DNA of 15,286 nucleotides from Planctomycetota bacterium (GTDB taxonomy: Bacteria; Planctomycetota; MHYJ01; WSZJ01; JACPWG01): assembly GCA_016220045.1 (NCBI GenBank), contig JACRIP010000621.1, forward strand, positions 1 through 15,286, written 5' to 3'. Under the pieces are notes generated by a model. It was not told the origin of the DNA and searched no databases. It worked only from the letters and a program-made list of their open reading frames with translations. Below, piece by piece: positions 1-6,522 of this stretch. Made by a program: the position numbers and the translations under genes. Every line of letters begins with the position of its first letter. Position 1 is the stretch's first letter.

Positions 1-118
1 ACAGAGACGACGGGAACGAGGAGGAGGCCGTTCCGCGCCTTCATCACCGGTACTCGTGTCCGGCACCACGCTCTCGGGCGCGGAACGGTCTCCTCCTCGT
101 TCCCGTCGTCGTCTCTGT
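1..118. repeat. Long inverted repeat (39/42-bp arms)
   Basis: Positions 1-39 are the reverse complement of 77-118. The only differences are one transition (C/T) and one extra GTC triplet in the right arm, which itself contains GTCGTC. The loop is 40-76. Transcribed, this would form a very stable hairpin. The left arm begins at the window edge, so the true repeat may be longer. It could be a terminator of an upstream gene or the pair of ends of a small non-autonomous element. No target-site duplication can be judged because the left flank is missing. Confidence 0.85.
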
Positions 119-266
119 GCCTCTGTGCTACTAATCCCTGGAATCGTGCTCTTTCGCGACGATTCTGCCCGACGCCCCCCGCGACGGCTCCCAGCGAGCA
201 ACGCAACCCCTCAGACCCGGCGGCGCGGGCGAGGACGCCCGCTCCCAGGAGTCGCTTGGGGATTCG

Positions 267-322
267 ACAATCGACAATCGACATTCGGCAATCCGCAATC
301 CGCAATCCGAAATCTACAATCC
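267..322. repeat. Tandem heptamer array, RCAATCS type (8 units)
   Basis: Eight consecutive 7-bp units: ACAATCG twice, ACATTCG, GCAATCC three times, GAAATCT, ACAATCC. The 15-bp stretch 273-287 recurs exactly at 7857-7871, and a block in the opposite orientation lies at 7608-7635, so this is a dispersed intergenic family. It resembles in form the heptanucleotide STRR arrays known from cyanobacteria, though the unit differs. Function is unknown. Confidence 0.85.
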
Positions 323-447
323 GGCGCCATCGAGGGTACCATTCGGCTGCGGCGCCGCCGCCCTGTGTCTCTGTGGTTTCGTTCTTGTCCCGCAGAAGCG
401 GACATGCACCCGGGCGCGGCGGTCTTGCACACCGCGCCGGAATAGCC

Positions 448-477
448 TTGCCCGCCGGCCCCGCTTCCCGGTATCAT
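448..477 (+). promoter_or_regulatory. Sigma70-type promoter of the carbonic anhydrase-like gene
   Basis: A TTGCCC (448-453) and TATCAT (472-477) pair is separated by 18 bp. Transcription would begin near 484, just upstream of the GGAGG at 491-495. This argues against translation starting at the in-frame ATG at 476, which lies inside the -10 element. Confidence 0.55.
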
Positions 478-499
478 GCGACCGTTGCAGGGAGGAGCC

Positions 500-1030
500 A
501 TGGAAAGCGGAACCCGCAAGATCGTCGTGCCGCACGGCACGAACGCCACGATGCGCGACGTCGGCGGCATCTACGTCGCCTCGACCGCGGCCATCGTCGG
601 CAGCATCACCCTCGGCCCCGGCTCGAATATCTGGTTCAACGCCGTGCTGCGCGGCGACGACGCGCACATCGTCGTCGGCGACAGCACCAACATCCAGGAC
701 CTCGCCATGCTCCATCCCTACCTCGGCGAGGACCTCGTCATCGGCTCCTTTGTCACGATCGGCCATGGCGCCATCATCCACTGCAAATCGATCGGCGACC
801 GCTGCATCATCGGCATGGGCGCCATCCTGCTGGCGCACGCCAAGATCGGCGAGGGCTCGGTCATCGCCGCCGGGGCCGTGGTCACCGAGGGGATGGACGT
901 CCCGCCCAAGTCCGTCGTCATGGGCGTGCCCGGCCGGGTCACCGGCAAGGTCCAGGACGGCAATTGGACCGAGGCGATGGAGGGCGCGAAGTTCTACCGC
1001 GACAAGGCGCGGAAGCTGGTCTTCGCCTGA
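500..1030 (+). CDS. Gamma carbonic anhydrase family protein (left-handed beta-helix)
   Basis: 176 residues. The sequence has the hexapeptide-repeat pattern of a left-handed beta-helix and closely follows the gamma-CA/YrdA/PaaY family, for example WFNAVLRGDDAHIVVGD followed by TNIQD. The three zinc-ligand histidines are present at residues 72 (in AMLHPY), 89 (in TIGHGA) and 94 (in IIHCKS), followed by the family motif IGMGAILL. Family members form trimers with metal sites between subunits; some hydrate CO2 and many have unproven activity, so the substrate is open. The protein should be cytoplasmic. Start chosen at 500 because GGAGG (491-495) is well spaced, whereas an in-frame ATG at 476 sits in a likely -10 box. 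It is convergent with ispH, only 18 bp away, with no obvious terminator between them. Confidence 0.9.
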   Translation: MESGTRKIVVPHGTNATMRDVGGIYVASTAAIVGSITLGPGSNIWFNAVLRGDDAHIVVGDSTNIQDLAMLHPYLGEDLVIGSFVTIGHGAIIHCKSIGDRCIIGMGAILLAHAKIGEGSVIAAGAVVTEGMDVPPKSVVMGVPGRVTGKVQDGNWTEAMEGAKFYRDKARKLVFA

Positions 1031-1048
1031 GGTCGCGGCGCGGCCGGA

Positions 1049-2032
1049 TCAGGCGGAACGCAGCCCCGCCGCCGGCTCCAGCGCCTCCAACCGCCGCCGC
1101 ACCGCCTCGATCACCCCGTCGGGCGTCGAGGTTCCCGCCGTCAGCCCCACCCGCCGACACCCGCGCAGCCACTCGGGCCGCAGTTCCTCCGCCGCGGCCA
1201 CGCGCCACGCCGGCCGCCCCAACGCCTGCACCCGCGCCACCAGTTTGTGCGTGTTGTTGCTCTCCGGCCCACCAACCACGATCACGGCATCCACCTGACT
1301 CACCAGCTCCGCCACCGCGAGTTGCCGGTCCTTGGTCGGCGCGCAGACGGTGTCCACGAATTTCACGTCCGCGTGCGGGAGGCGCGCGCGCAGGCGGGCG
1401 AGGAGGCGCAGCACGTGGTCGACCGGCTGGGTGGTCTGCGCGATCACGCCCAGCCGCGTGCGCCCGGCCAGCGCGTCCAGGTCGCGCTCGTCGGACACGA
1501 CCGTCGCCTCCGGGAGATCCCCGATCAACCCGCGCACTTCGACGTGATCCGCGCGGCCCAGGACCACGACATGGCGACCCTCGGCCGCGAGCACGAGCGC
1601 CGCACGGTGGGCGCGCTCCACCAGCGGGCAGGTCGCATCGAAGGCGCGCCGGCCGGATGCGGCAAGCTGCCGGCGCACGGCGTTCGACGTGCCGTGCGCG
1701 GTGATCAGCAGCCGCGCCGCCGGATCGACCTCGGCCCCGGGCGCGTCCGCGGACGCGGCCGCGCCCGCGCCCGCCAACGGCCCTCCCCCTTTCGCCCCAT
1801 CCGCCCCATCCGCCCCCGTCGCCGCGCCCCCCGCCGCCAGCCGCCGCACCAGCTCCTCCGGCGCGCCCACCGTCCGCGCGCCCCGCTCCTCCAGCTCCGC
1901 CACCACCTGCGGATTGTGGACCAGCTCCCCCAGAATCGCCACCGGCCCCTGCTGCGCCAGCGCCTCCGCCAGCGCAATGGCATCCCGCACGCCGAAGCAC
2001 ATCCCCAACGCGGACGCGGTCACGACCTCCAT
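1049..2032 (-). CDS. ispH: 4-hydroxy-3-methylbut-2-enyl diphosphate reductase (IspH/LytB)
   Basis: 327 residues. IspH carries out the last step of the MEP isoprenoid pathway, reducing HMBPP to IPP and DMAPP at a [4Fe-4S] cluster. The three cluster cysteines are visible: C12 (GMCFGV), C135 (DATCPLV) and C230 (DTVCAP). Active-site histidines H39 (LVHNPQ), H113 (TAHGTS) and H163 with glutamate E165 (DHVEVRG), the threonines of AQTTQP and the SNN and TAGTSTPD motifs are also present. The start at 2032 is supported by AAGGAG (2039-2044). An upstream in-frame start would add 12 residues without support. Oddity: a roughly 34-residue Ala/Gly/Asp low-complexity insert (residues about 68-101). It lies 84 bp downstream of the regulator on the same strand and may have its own promoter. 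Confidence 0.95.
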   Translation of the reverse strand: MEVVTASALGMCFGVRDAIALAEALAQQGPVAILGELVHNPQVVAELEERGARTVGAPEELVRRLAAGGAATGADGADGAKGGGPLAGAGAAASADAPGAEVDPAARLLITAHGTSNAVRRQLAASGRRAFDATCPLVERAHRAALVLAAEGRHVVVLGRADHVEVRGLIGDLPEATVVSDERDLDALAGRTRLGVIAQTTQPVDHVLRLLARLRARLPHADVKFVDTVCAPTKDRQLAVAELVSQVDAVIVVGGPESNNTHKLVARVQALGRPAWRVAAAEELRPEWLRGCRRVGLTAGTSTPDGVIEAVRRRLEALEPAAGLRSA

Positions 2033-2116
2033 TGGAGACTCCTTCAAACCATGAACTTTGCAGGACAAAGCCGTTGGCGAAAAAAAAGGGGACAGGACGA
2101 CCGGAAGCGGGAGGGG

Positions 2117-2446
2117 CTAGCCGACCGAGCGGCCGGGGGCGCGCGCGCCGGCGACGATCCCTTCGAGGTGGGCGAGGTAGGCGGCGAAGGCGGTGCGACC
2201 GCGCGGGGTGATCTGCGCGGTGGTGCGCGGCCGCCGGCCGGCGAACTCCTTGGTGAGGGTCACGTACCCGGCGGACTCCAGGGCGCGCAGGTGGACGCTG
2301 AGATTGCCGTCGGTGAGTGCGAGTTGGGCCTTGAGTTCGCCGAAGGCGGCCTCGCGGCAGGCGGCGAGGGCGGAGACGATGGCAAGCCGGCTGCGCTCGT
2401 GGAGGAGCGGTTCGAGCCCGAAGACGTGTTCCAGCGGGACGCTCAT
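2117..2446 (-). CDS. Winged-helix transcriptional regulator (HTH_34/MarR-like)
   Basis: 109 residues. It is a compact winged-helix protein: an N-terminal helix, then a helix-turn-helix around residues 35-60 (ELKAQLALTDGNLSVHLRAL), then a wing with KEFAGRRPRTT and ITPRGRTAF, then a C-terminal helix. This pattern, including TDGNLSVHL and the KxFxGRxPxT wing, matches the short regulators usually annotated as winged helix DNA-binding proteins (PF13601-type). No ligand pocket or sensor domain is evident. Its ATG overlaps the TGA of the upstream membrane-protein gene by 4 nt (ATGA, 2443-2446), which implies translational coupling. The pair probably works together, with the membrane protein as sensor, target or antagonist; this is inference. 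It may autoregulate the promoter at 3164-3191. Confidence 0.85.
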   Translation of the reverse strand: MSVPLEHVFGLEPLLHERSRLAIVSALAACREAAFGELKAQLALTDGNLSVHLRALESAGYVTLTKEFAGRRPRTTAQITPRGRTAFAAYLAHLEGIVAGARAPGRSVG

Positions 2447-3111
2447 GCGCGGCCTCCCGGGTCGCCGTCGCGCGCGCCGCCGCGCAGCAGGCGCCAGCCC
2501 GTGGGCAGGGGGGACGCGGCGGGGGTGTCGGCGGGGACGCGTCGGTCGCGCCGCTCGAGCGCCGCCGCCAGCGCGAGATGGCCGAACCCGAAGGCGATCC
2601 CCATCATCAGATTGCCGTAGGCGGGCGGCAGCGCCAGGGTAAGCGTGCCGAATCCGAGCATGGCCAGCCCGAGACCGCGGATCGGCTCCGGCGCGTAGGT
2701 CGCCGTGGCCAGCGCCCCGCACGCGTAGCAGAGCATCCACACGCCGGGCAGGAGCAGGTGTTCCCCGCGCGCGAAAAAAAACACCGAGAGCGTCCAGCCG
2801 ACGAGGAAGGGCGGCAGGAGCGCGGTGACTACGGCGCGCGCCTGCGGCGACCAGACCGGCTCGTTGCGCTCCTGGCCGCGCTGGATCACGCACCAGACGG
2901 TGCTCGCCAGCGACGCCAGGAACACGCCGGCCCACACCAGCCCGCAGCTCTCGGCGTCCGTCCGGCGCGTGAGCGCGAGGAATCCGGCGCCCGCCAGCGC
3001 CATCGCCCCCGCCCCCACGCCCGCCCGCGCCGAGAGCAGTTCGTACGTCGCCGACCGTTCCATCAGCGTGCGGATCACCCGCAAGTCCTCGGTGGCCCGA
3101 CGGTCCAGCAT
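2443..3111 (-). CDS. Six-helix membrane protein paired with a winged-helix regulator
   Basis: 222 residues. The cytoplasmic N-terminus carries RVIRTLMERSATYELLSARA (residues 11-30), a signature I associate with a widespread unnamed membrane family located next to winged-helix regulators. About six transmembrane segments follow: residues roughly 31-48, 57-76, 92-113, 118-139, 143-163 and 165-185. The tail is Arg/Pro-rich and soluble. There is no catalytic motif. The start ATG is preceded by GGAAGGA and a near-consensus sigma70 promoter. It is the first gene of the unit, overlapping the regulator by 4 nt. Function is unknown; a role in sensing or relaying a membrane state to the regulator is a guess from gene order. 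Confidence 0.8.
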   Translation of the reverse strand: MLDRRATEDLRVIRTLMERSATYELLSARAGVGAGAMALAGAGFLALTRRTDAESCGLVWAGVFLASLASTVWCVIQRGQERNEPVWSPQARAVVTALLPPFLVGWTLSVFFFARGEHLLLPGVWMLCYACGALATATYAPEPIRGLGLAMLGFGTLTLALPPAYGNLMMGIAFGFGHLALAAALERRDRRVPADTPAASPLPTGWRLLRGGARDGDPGGRA

Positions 3112-3132
3112 GCGTCCTTCCCTCGCGTCAGG

Positions 3133-3146
3133 GGTCAGAGGTCAGA
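3133..3146. repeat. Two tandem GGTCAGA heptamers
   Basis: GGTCAGA occurs twice in direct tandem in the leader of the membrane-protein gene, between its -10 box and its ATG. It is short, but shares the 7-bp period of the larger arrays elsewhere in the window. Confidence 0.5.
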
Positions 3147-3163
3147 CTCACTTTGCGCTGTAA

Positions 3164-3191
3164 AGTATACGCCGAAAAACCGGTTCGTCAA
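3164..3191 (-). promoter_or_regulatory. Strong sigma70-type promoter for the membrane protein/regulator unit
   Basis: Read on the minus strand, TTGACG (3191-3186) and TATACT (3169-3164) are separated by 16 bp. This is the closest match to consensus in the window and lies about 52 bp upstream of the ATG at 3111. Confidence 0.75.
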
Positions 3192-3217
3192 GCCGCTTTT
3201 CGGAATTCGTGCACAAT

Positions 3218-3610
3218 TCAGCGCCCGGGCAGGAGCCGCCGCACGTGCTCGCAGAAGACGTCGCGGTTCACCGGCTTGGTCAACACCGCCGCGCAGCCCG
3301 GGGGCGCCGCGTCGGCTTCCTTGAGCATTTCGCCCCAGCCGGTGACCAGGAGGATCGGCGTCCGCGGCGCCGCGACCTGAGCCCACTGGACCACGCTCTC
3401 CCCCGACATCCCCGGCATCTGCCAGTCGACCACCAACAGGTCCACCGGATGGTCGGCGAGAATGGCGACCGCGGTCGCGCCGTCCGCCGCCTCTTCGACC
3501 CGGCAGCCGCAGCTTTCCAGCATGTCCCGCGTCAGGATGCGCTGCGTGCGCTCGTCATCCACGACCAGGACCAGCGCCCCGGCTCCGGGACCGTCGTTCG
3601 GACCGGTCAT
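3218..3610 (-). CDS. Single-domain (CheY-like) response regulator receiver protein
   Basis: 130 residues, almost entirely one receiver domain. The acidic pair D18-D19 (VVDDE), the phosphoacceptor D62 (LLVVDWQMPGMSG), the switch T90 (LLVTGWG) and K112 (LTKPVN) are all present. There is no output domain, so it should act through protein contacts, as CheY or a phosphorelay intermediate does, rather than on DNA. No histidine kinase is adjacent, so its partner is encoded elsewhere. Start at 3610 is supported by GAGGAG (3617-3622 on the plus strand); the open frame continues upstream, but that stretch includes the promoter and the divergent gene. A long structured leader precedes it. Confidence 0.92.
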   Translation of the reverse strand: MTGPNDGPGAGALVLVVDDERTQRILTRDMLESCGCRVEEAADGATAVAILADHPVDLLVVDWQMPGMSGESVVQWAQVAAPRTPILLVTGWGEMLKEADAAPPGCAAVLTKPVNRDVFCEHVRRLLPGR

Positions 3611-3627
3611 CGGTCGCTCCTCGCATG

Positions 3628-3691
3628 CCCGGGAGGCCCCCCCGCCTGCGCCCGCCGCGCCTGCATTCGTGCCTCCCAGGGGATTCACCCC
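3628..3691 (-). promoter_or_regulatory. Structured 5' leader with two mutually overlapping hairpins
   Basis: In the response-regulator leader, 3671-3680 can pair with 3628-3637 in a 10-bp stem with one G-U pair and a 33-nt loop, ending 6 nt short of the Shine-Dalgarno. Upstream, 3688-3691 and 3679-3682 form a GGGG/CCCC hairpin with a 5-nt loop. The two share bases 3679-3680, so full formation of both is not possible. I recognise no known riboswitch class. Confidence 0.4.
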
Positions 3692-3703
3692 ATCACGCCG
3701 GGG

Positions 3704-3732
3704 ATTGTAGCCTCGCCCGGCCGATTCGCCAA
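3704..3732 (-). promoter_or_regulatory. Sigma70-type promoter of the response regulator
   Basis: On the minus strand, TTGGCG (3732-3727) and TACAAT (3709-3704) are separated by 17 bp. The predicted transcript would carry a leader of about 87 nt. It is divergent from the promoter at 3759-3787; the two -35 boxes are 26 bp apart. Confidence 0.65.
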
Positions 3733-3758
3733 GGGTTTCTTCGCCGCGCGCCGCAGAG

Positions 3759-3787
3759 TTGACAAGGCGCGCGCGCTCGCGTAGGGT
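3759..3787 (+). promoter_or_regulatory. Possible promoter of the YhhN-family gene
   Basis: A perfect TTGACA (3759-3764) is followed after 17 bp by the weak -10 TAGGGT (3782-3787). The spacing and position, about 40 bp before the ATG, are appropriate. Confidence 0.45.
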
Positions 3788-3826
3788 GGCCGGCCGCGCC
3801 CTCCTCCATCCCAGGAGTCCACCCGG

Positions 3827-4489
3827 ATGATCTCGCCGACCGCGGCCTTCCTCCCCTGCGTCGGCCTGCCCGTCGCCGCCGCCGCCATCGCCTACGTCGT
3901 CGCCGAAGCCCGCGGCGCCCGCCGCGGCATGTACGCCACCAAACCCCTGCCCGTCTGCCTGCTCCTCTTCGCGCTCTTCTCCCTCGGCTCCGCGCGCGAC
4001 GAAACCCGCCGCGCCCTGCTCGCCGCCGGCCTCCTCTTCTCGCTCGCCGGCGACGTCTTTCTCATGCTCCCCGCGGACCGCTTTCTCGCCGGCCTCGCCA
4101 GCTTTCTGGTCGCGCACCTCTGCTACGTCGCCGCCTTTTTCTCCGGCGCGCCGGCGGCGTCCGTAACGGCATCGCTGCCCTATGCCGCCGGCTACCTCGC
4201 CTTCGCCGCCGGCGTCCTCGCCCTCCTCTGGCCCGGCCTCGGCACGCTCAAGCTCCCGGTCGCCGCCTACGTCGCCGCCATCTGCGCGATGTGCACCGGC
4301 GCCGTCGCCCGCGGCCACGCCGACCACTCCCTCCTCGCCCCGATCGGCGCCACCCTCTTCCTGCTCTCCGACGGCGTCCTCGCCGTCAATCGCTTCCGCT
4401 TCCCCTTCGCCGCCGCCCGCCCCCTCCTCTTCTTCCTCTACGTCGCCGGCCAGTGCTTCATCACCGCCTCCGCATACGACCCCGGGTAA
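3827..4489 (+). CDS. YhhN/TMEM86 family membrane protein (lysoplasmalogenase-like)
   Basis: 220 residues, strongly hydrophobic with about eight membrane segments. Family hallmarks are visible in order: KPLP (39-42), SLAGDVFLMLP (72-82), FLVAHLCYVAAF (93-104), ATLFLLSDGVLA (175-186) and FLYVAGQCFI (203-212). The conserved acidic residues D76 and D182 are the ones expected at the active site of this family. Characterised members (mammalian TMEM86B, a Legionella protein) hydrolyse the vinyl-ether bond of lysoplasmalogens in the membrane; for this protein the substrate is inferred only. Start at 3827 follows AGGAG (3813-3817). It is transcribed away from the response regulator and towards the M61 peptidase, with an unusual repeat array directly after the stop codon. 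Confidence 0.88.
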   Translation: MISPTAAFLPCVGLPVAAAAIAYVVAEARGARRGMYATKPLPVCLLLFALFSLGSARDETRRALLAAGLLFSLAGDVFLMLPADRFLAGLASFLVAHLCYVAAFFSGAPAASVTASLPYAAGYLAFAAGVLALLWPGLGTLKLPVAAYVAAICAMCTGAVARGHADHSLLAPIGATLFLLSDGVLAVNRFRFPFAAARPLLFFLYVAGQCFITASAYDPG

Positions 4490-4490
4490 C

Positions 4491-4709
4491 GGCGTTTAAC
4501 GACGTTCAACAGCGTTCAACGGCGTTTGACCTCGTCTACGGCGTTCACGGGATTCAACGTCCCCCACGGTCGCCTGTCGGCCGGATGACGGTTCGCGGCC
4601 CTTCACCCAGTCCACCGTCGCAAAACGACGTCAAGAATCCTCTAGGGTCGTCAAACGTCGCTAGACGACGTTAAACCCCGTTGAACGCCGTTAAACGTCG
4701 TCAAACGCC
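4491..4709. repeat. Phased decamer array forming a long inverted repeat
   Basis: Decamers of the form NNCGTTYAAC run back to back at 4491-4530 (GGCGTTTAAC, GACGTTCAAC, AGCGTTCAAC, GGCGTTTGAC) and degrade to 4558. A second block at 4647-4709 carries the R-centred version (GTTAAAC, GTTGAAC, GTTAAAC, GTCAAAC with 3-nt spacers). 4491-4540 aligns to the reverse complement of 4660-4709 with 8 mismatches in 50 bp and no gap. The loop is 4541-4659. It fills the space between two convergent genes, and the right arm contains the last codons and stop (4701-4703) of the M61 gene. Confidence 0.85.
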
Positions 4710-6443
4710 GTCCGTCGCGCCGAGCCAGCCGCGGCGCAGCCGCCGCGCCGCCGCCCCCGCGCCCGCGCGCCGGACGATCGCGCCCGCCGCCGCCGCCCGC
4801 TCCCCCACCGTCACCGGCACCGCGCGCAGCTCGTCCTTGCGGAACACCGTCAGCACCGCGCACGCGCCCGGCGCCAGGTCCTCCAGCCGCTTCTCCCAGC
4901 CCTCCCCGTTCACCCGGTACCCGTCGAGCGCGACAATCTCGTCCCCCGCCGCCAGCCCGTCCAGCTCCGCCGGCCCGCCCGGCGCCACCCCCGCCACCGT
5001 CCCCGTCTCGCCTTTTTTTTCCACCCGCGCGCCCAGCCAGGGCTTGGGTGAGCCCGCCGCCGTGCTCGTCCAGGCCAGCCCGAACGGCCGCAGATAGGCG
5101 TTCCAGTCCGGGTCGCGCGTCCCGCTCACCTGCTCCGCAAAGAACGCCCCCAGGTCGCGCCCCGCCACCCGCTCCGCCGCCGCCCGCACCGCCTCCTCCT
5201 CGTACCCGCGGTCCGGCTTCCCGTACTCGTTCCACAGGAGCCGCATCACGTCGTCCAGCGAACGCCGCCCGCGCGTCAGCGCCCGCAGCTTCAGATCCAG
5301 CAACCACCCGACCACCTGACCCTTCTCGTAGTACGATACCGTGCAGTTCGGCGTGTGCTCGTGCGCCTGGTAGAGCCGGATCCACGCGTCGAAGCCCGCC
5401 TCGTCCACCGGCTGCACCAGCCGACCCGGCGTCTCCAGCAGCCGCTGCACCGCCTCCGCGCACTTCTTGAGATAGGCCGGCGCGTCGATCAGCCCCGCGC
5501 GCAGCAGGATCAGCTTGTCGTAGTAGCTCGTGATCCCCTCCACCACCCAGAGCGCGCGCGTATACGCCTCCTGCTGATACCCGAACGGCCCGAGCACCGC
5601 CGGCCGGATGCGCTTGCCGTTCCACAGATGGAAGAGTTCGTGCGCGCAGAGCGAGAGAAAGCCCTCGTACTTGTCGCGCGGCCGGAAGCCGAAGCGCGGG
5701 AACTGGAGCGCGCAGCACGCGCGGTGCTCCAGCCCGCCGCCGCCTTCCGGGTGCAAGTGCAGCACGAAGAGGTAGTCGGCATACGGCAAGCCCCCGAAGA
5801 GCTCCGCCTCCGCCTCGGCGATTTTTCTGAGGTCCGCGACGATGCGCTTGGGGTCGTGGTTGCCCGCGCCGTGGATCGCCAGCCGGTGCGGCCGGCCGCG
5901 CACGGCGAACTCATGGAGCTCGAACCGTCCGACCTCGAGCGGGGAGTCGACCAGCGTGTCGTAGTCCGCCGCGGCGAAGCCGCCGCCGCCCGGGGCCGGG
6001 GGCAGCGCCGTCGCCGTGCGCCACCCGCGCGGCGCGCGCACCCGCACCGTCGCCGGCAGCTCCGGCCGTCCCGCGATGTAAAAAAAGAGCCCGGCACCGC
6101 ACAGCCACGCATGGTCCTCGTCGACGTGGCTGGTGCGCACCGACAGGTCGTTCGCGTAGACGCGGTAGCGCACGCGCACGGTTCCGCCCTCCGCCGCGCC
6201 GCGCTCGATCCGCCACGTGCCCTTGTCGCGCTTGGTCGCGGCCAGCCGCCGCCCGCGCGCGTCCGCGGCCGCCAGCTCCTGCACGTTGCGCGCGAAATCG
6301 CGGATCTTGTACGAGCCGGGCGTCCACGCGGGCATCGCGAGGTCGAACGGCCCGGCGGAGAGCCCGCGCACCTCCAGTTCGACGTCCACCAGGTGGGTGC
6401 GCGGCCGGAGCAGGGAGAGCGTATAGCGGAGCGCGGCTGGCAT
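4701..6443 (-). CDS. M61 family metallo-aminopeptidase with PDZ domain
   Basis: 580 residues, the usual size of the glycyl-aminopeptidase (M61) family. An N-terminal beta domain contains the family motif AWTPGSYKIRDFARN (residues 39-53). The catalytic zinc motif is HELFHLWNGKRIRP, with H268, E269 and H272; the third ligand is likely E302 in WVVEGITSYY. A PDZ domain follows at about 468-545 (WLGARV, VAPGGPAELDGLAAGDEIVALDG). Such enzymes remove N-terminal residues, classically Gly or Ala, and the PDZ domain probably binds peptide termini. I see no signal peptide, which suggests a cytoplasmic location. Start at 6443 is supported by AAGGAG 5 nt upstream; an open extension to 6836 overlaps the divergent gene and is discarded. 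The C-terminus is Ala/Arg-rich and its final codons lie in the decamer repeat. Confidence 0.93.
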   Translation of the reverse strand: MPAALRYTLSLLRPRTHLVDVELEVRGLSAGPFDLAMPAWTPGSYKIRDFARNVQELAAADARGRRLAATKRDKGTWRIERGAAEGGTVRVRYRVYANDLSVRTSHVDEDHAWLCGAGLFFYIAGRPELPATVRVRAPRGWRTATALPPAPGGGGFAAADYDTLVDSPLEVGRFELHEFAVRGRPHRLAIHGAGNHDPKRIVADLRKIAEAEAELFGGLPYADYLFVLHLHPEGGGGLEHRACCALQFPRFGFRPRDKYEGFLSLCAHELFHLWNGKRIRPAVLGPFGYQQEAYTRALWVVEGITSYYDKLILLRAGLIDAPAYLKKCAEAVQRLLETPGRLVQPVDEAGFDAWIRLYQAHEHTPNCTVSYYEKGQVVGWLLDLKLRALTRGRRSLDDVMRLLWNEYGKPDRGYEEEAVRAAAERVAGRDLGAFFAEQVSGTRDPDWNAYLRPFGLAWTSTAAGSPKPWLGARVEKKGETGTVAGVAPGGPAELDGLAAGDEIVALDGYRVNGEGWEKRLEDLAPGACAVLTVFRKDELRAVPVTVGERAAAAGAIVRRAGAGAAARRLRRGWLGATDGV

Positions 6444-6522
6444 GATGACTCCTTCGGGCAGGTTTTGGTTGCGTATCCGGGGGCTTTGCTCTTGAATGTC
6501 CGCTTTGGCGGGGAGGCGCTCC

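Larger units (their letters stand above)
119..499. other. Gene-free region upstream of the carbonic anhydrase-like gene
   Basis: I see no credible coding sequence here. Open frames exist in several phases, but they run through simple repeats and lack ribosome binding sites. The region holds CTCTGTG-type short repeats near 112-128 and 363-377, the CAATC heptamer array (267-322) and the promoter of the downstream gene. Confidence 0.7.

Noticed and set aside
256..1704. Long plus-strand open frame over the carbonic anhydrase and ispH genes
   Set aside because: It is Arg/Pro/Ala-rich, starts inside a heptamer array and overlaps two well-supported genes; it is a by-product of high GC.
2033..2116. 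Terminator between the regulator and ispH (T8 run)
   Set aside because: The eight Ts on the minus strand are not preceded by a convincing GC-rich hairpin.
3611..4327. N-terminal extension of the response regulator
   Set aside because: The extra 239 codons contain the likely promoter and run opposite the YhhN-family gene; the ATG at 3610 has a good ribosome binding site and begins an exact receiver domain.
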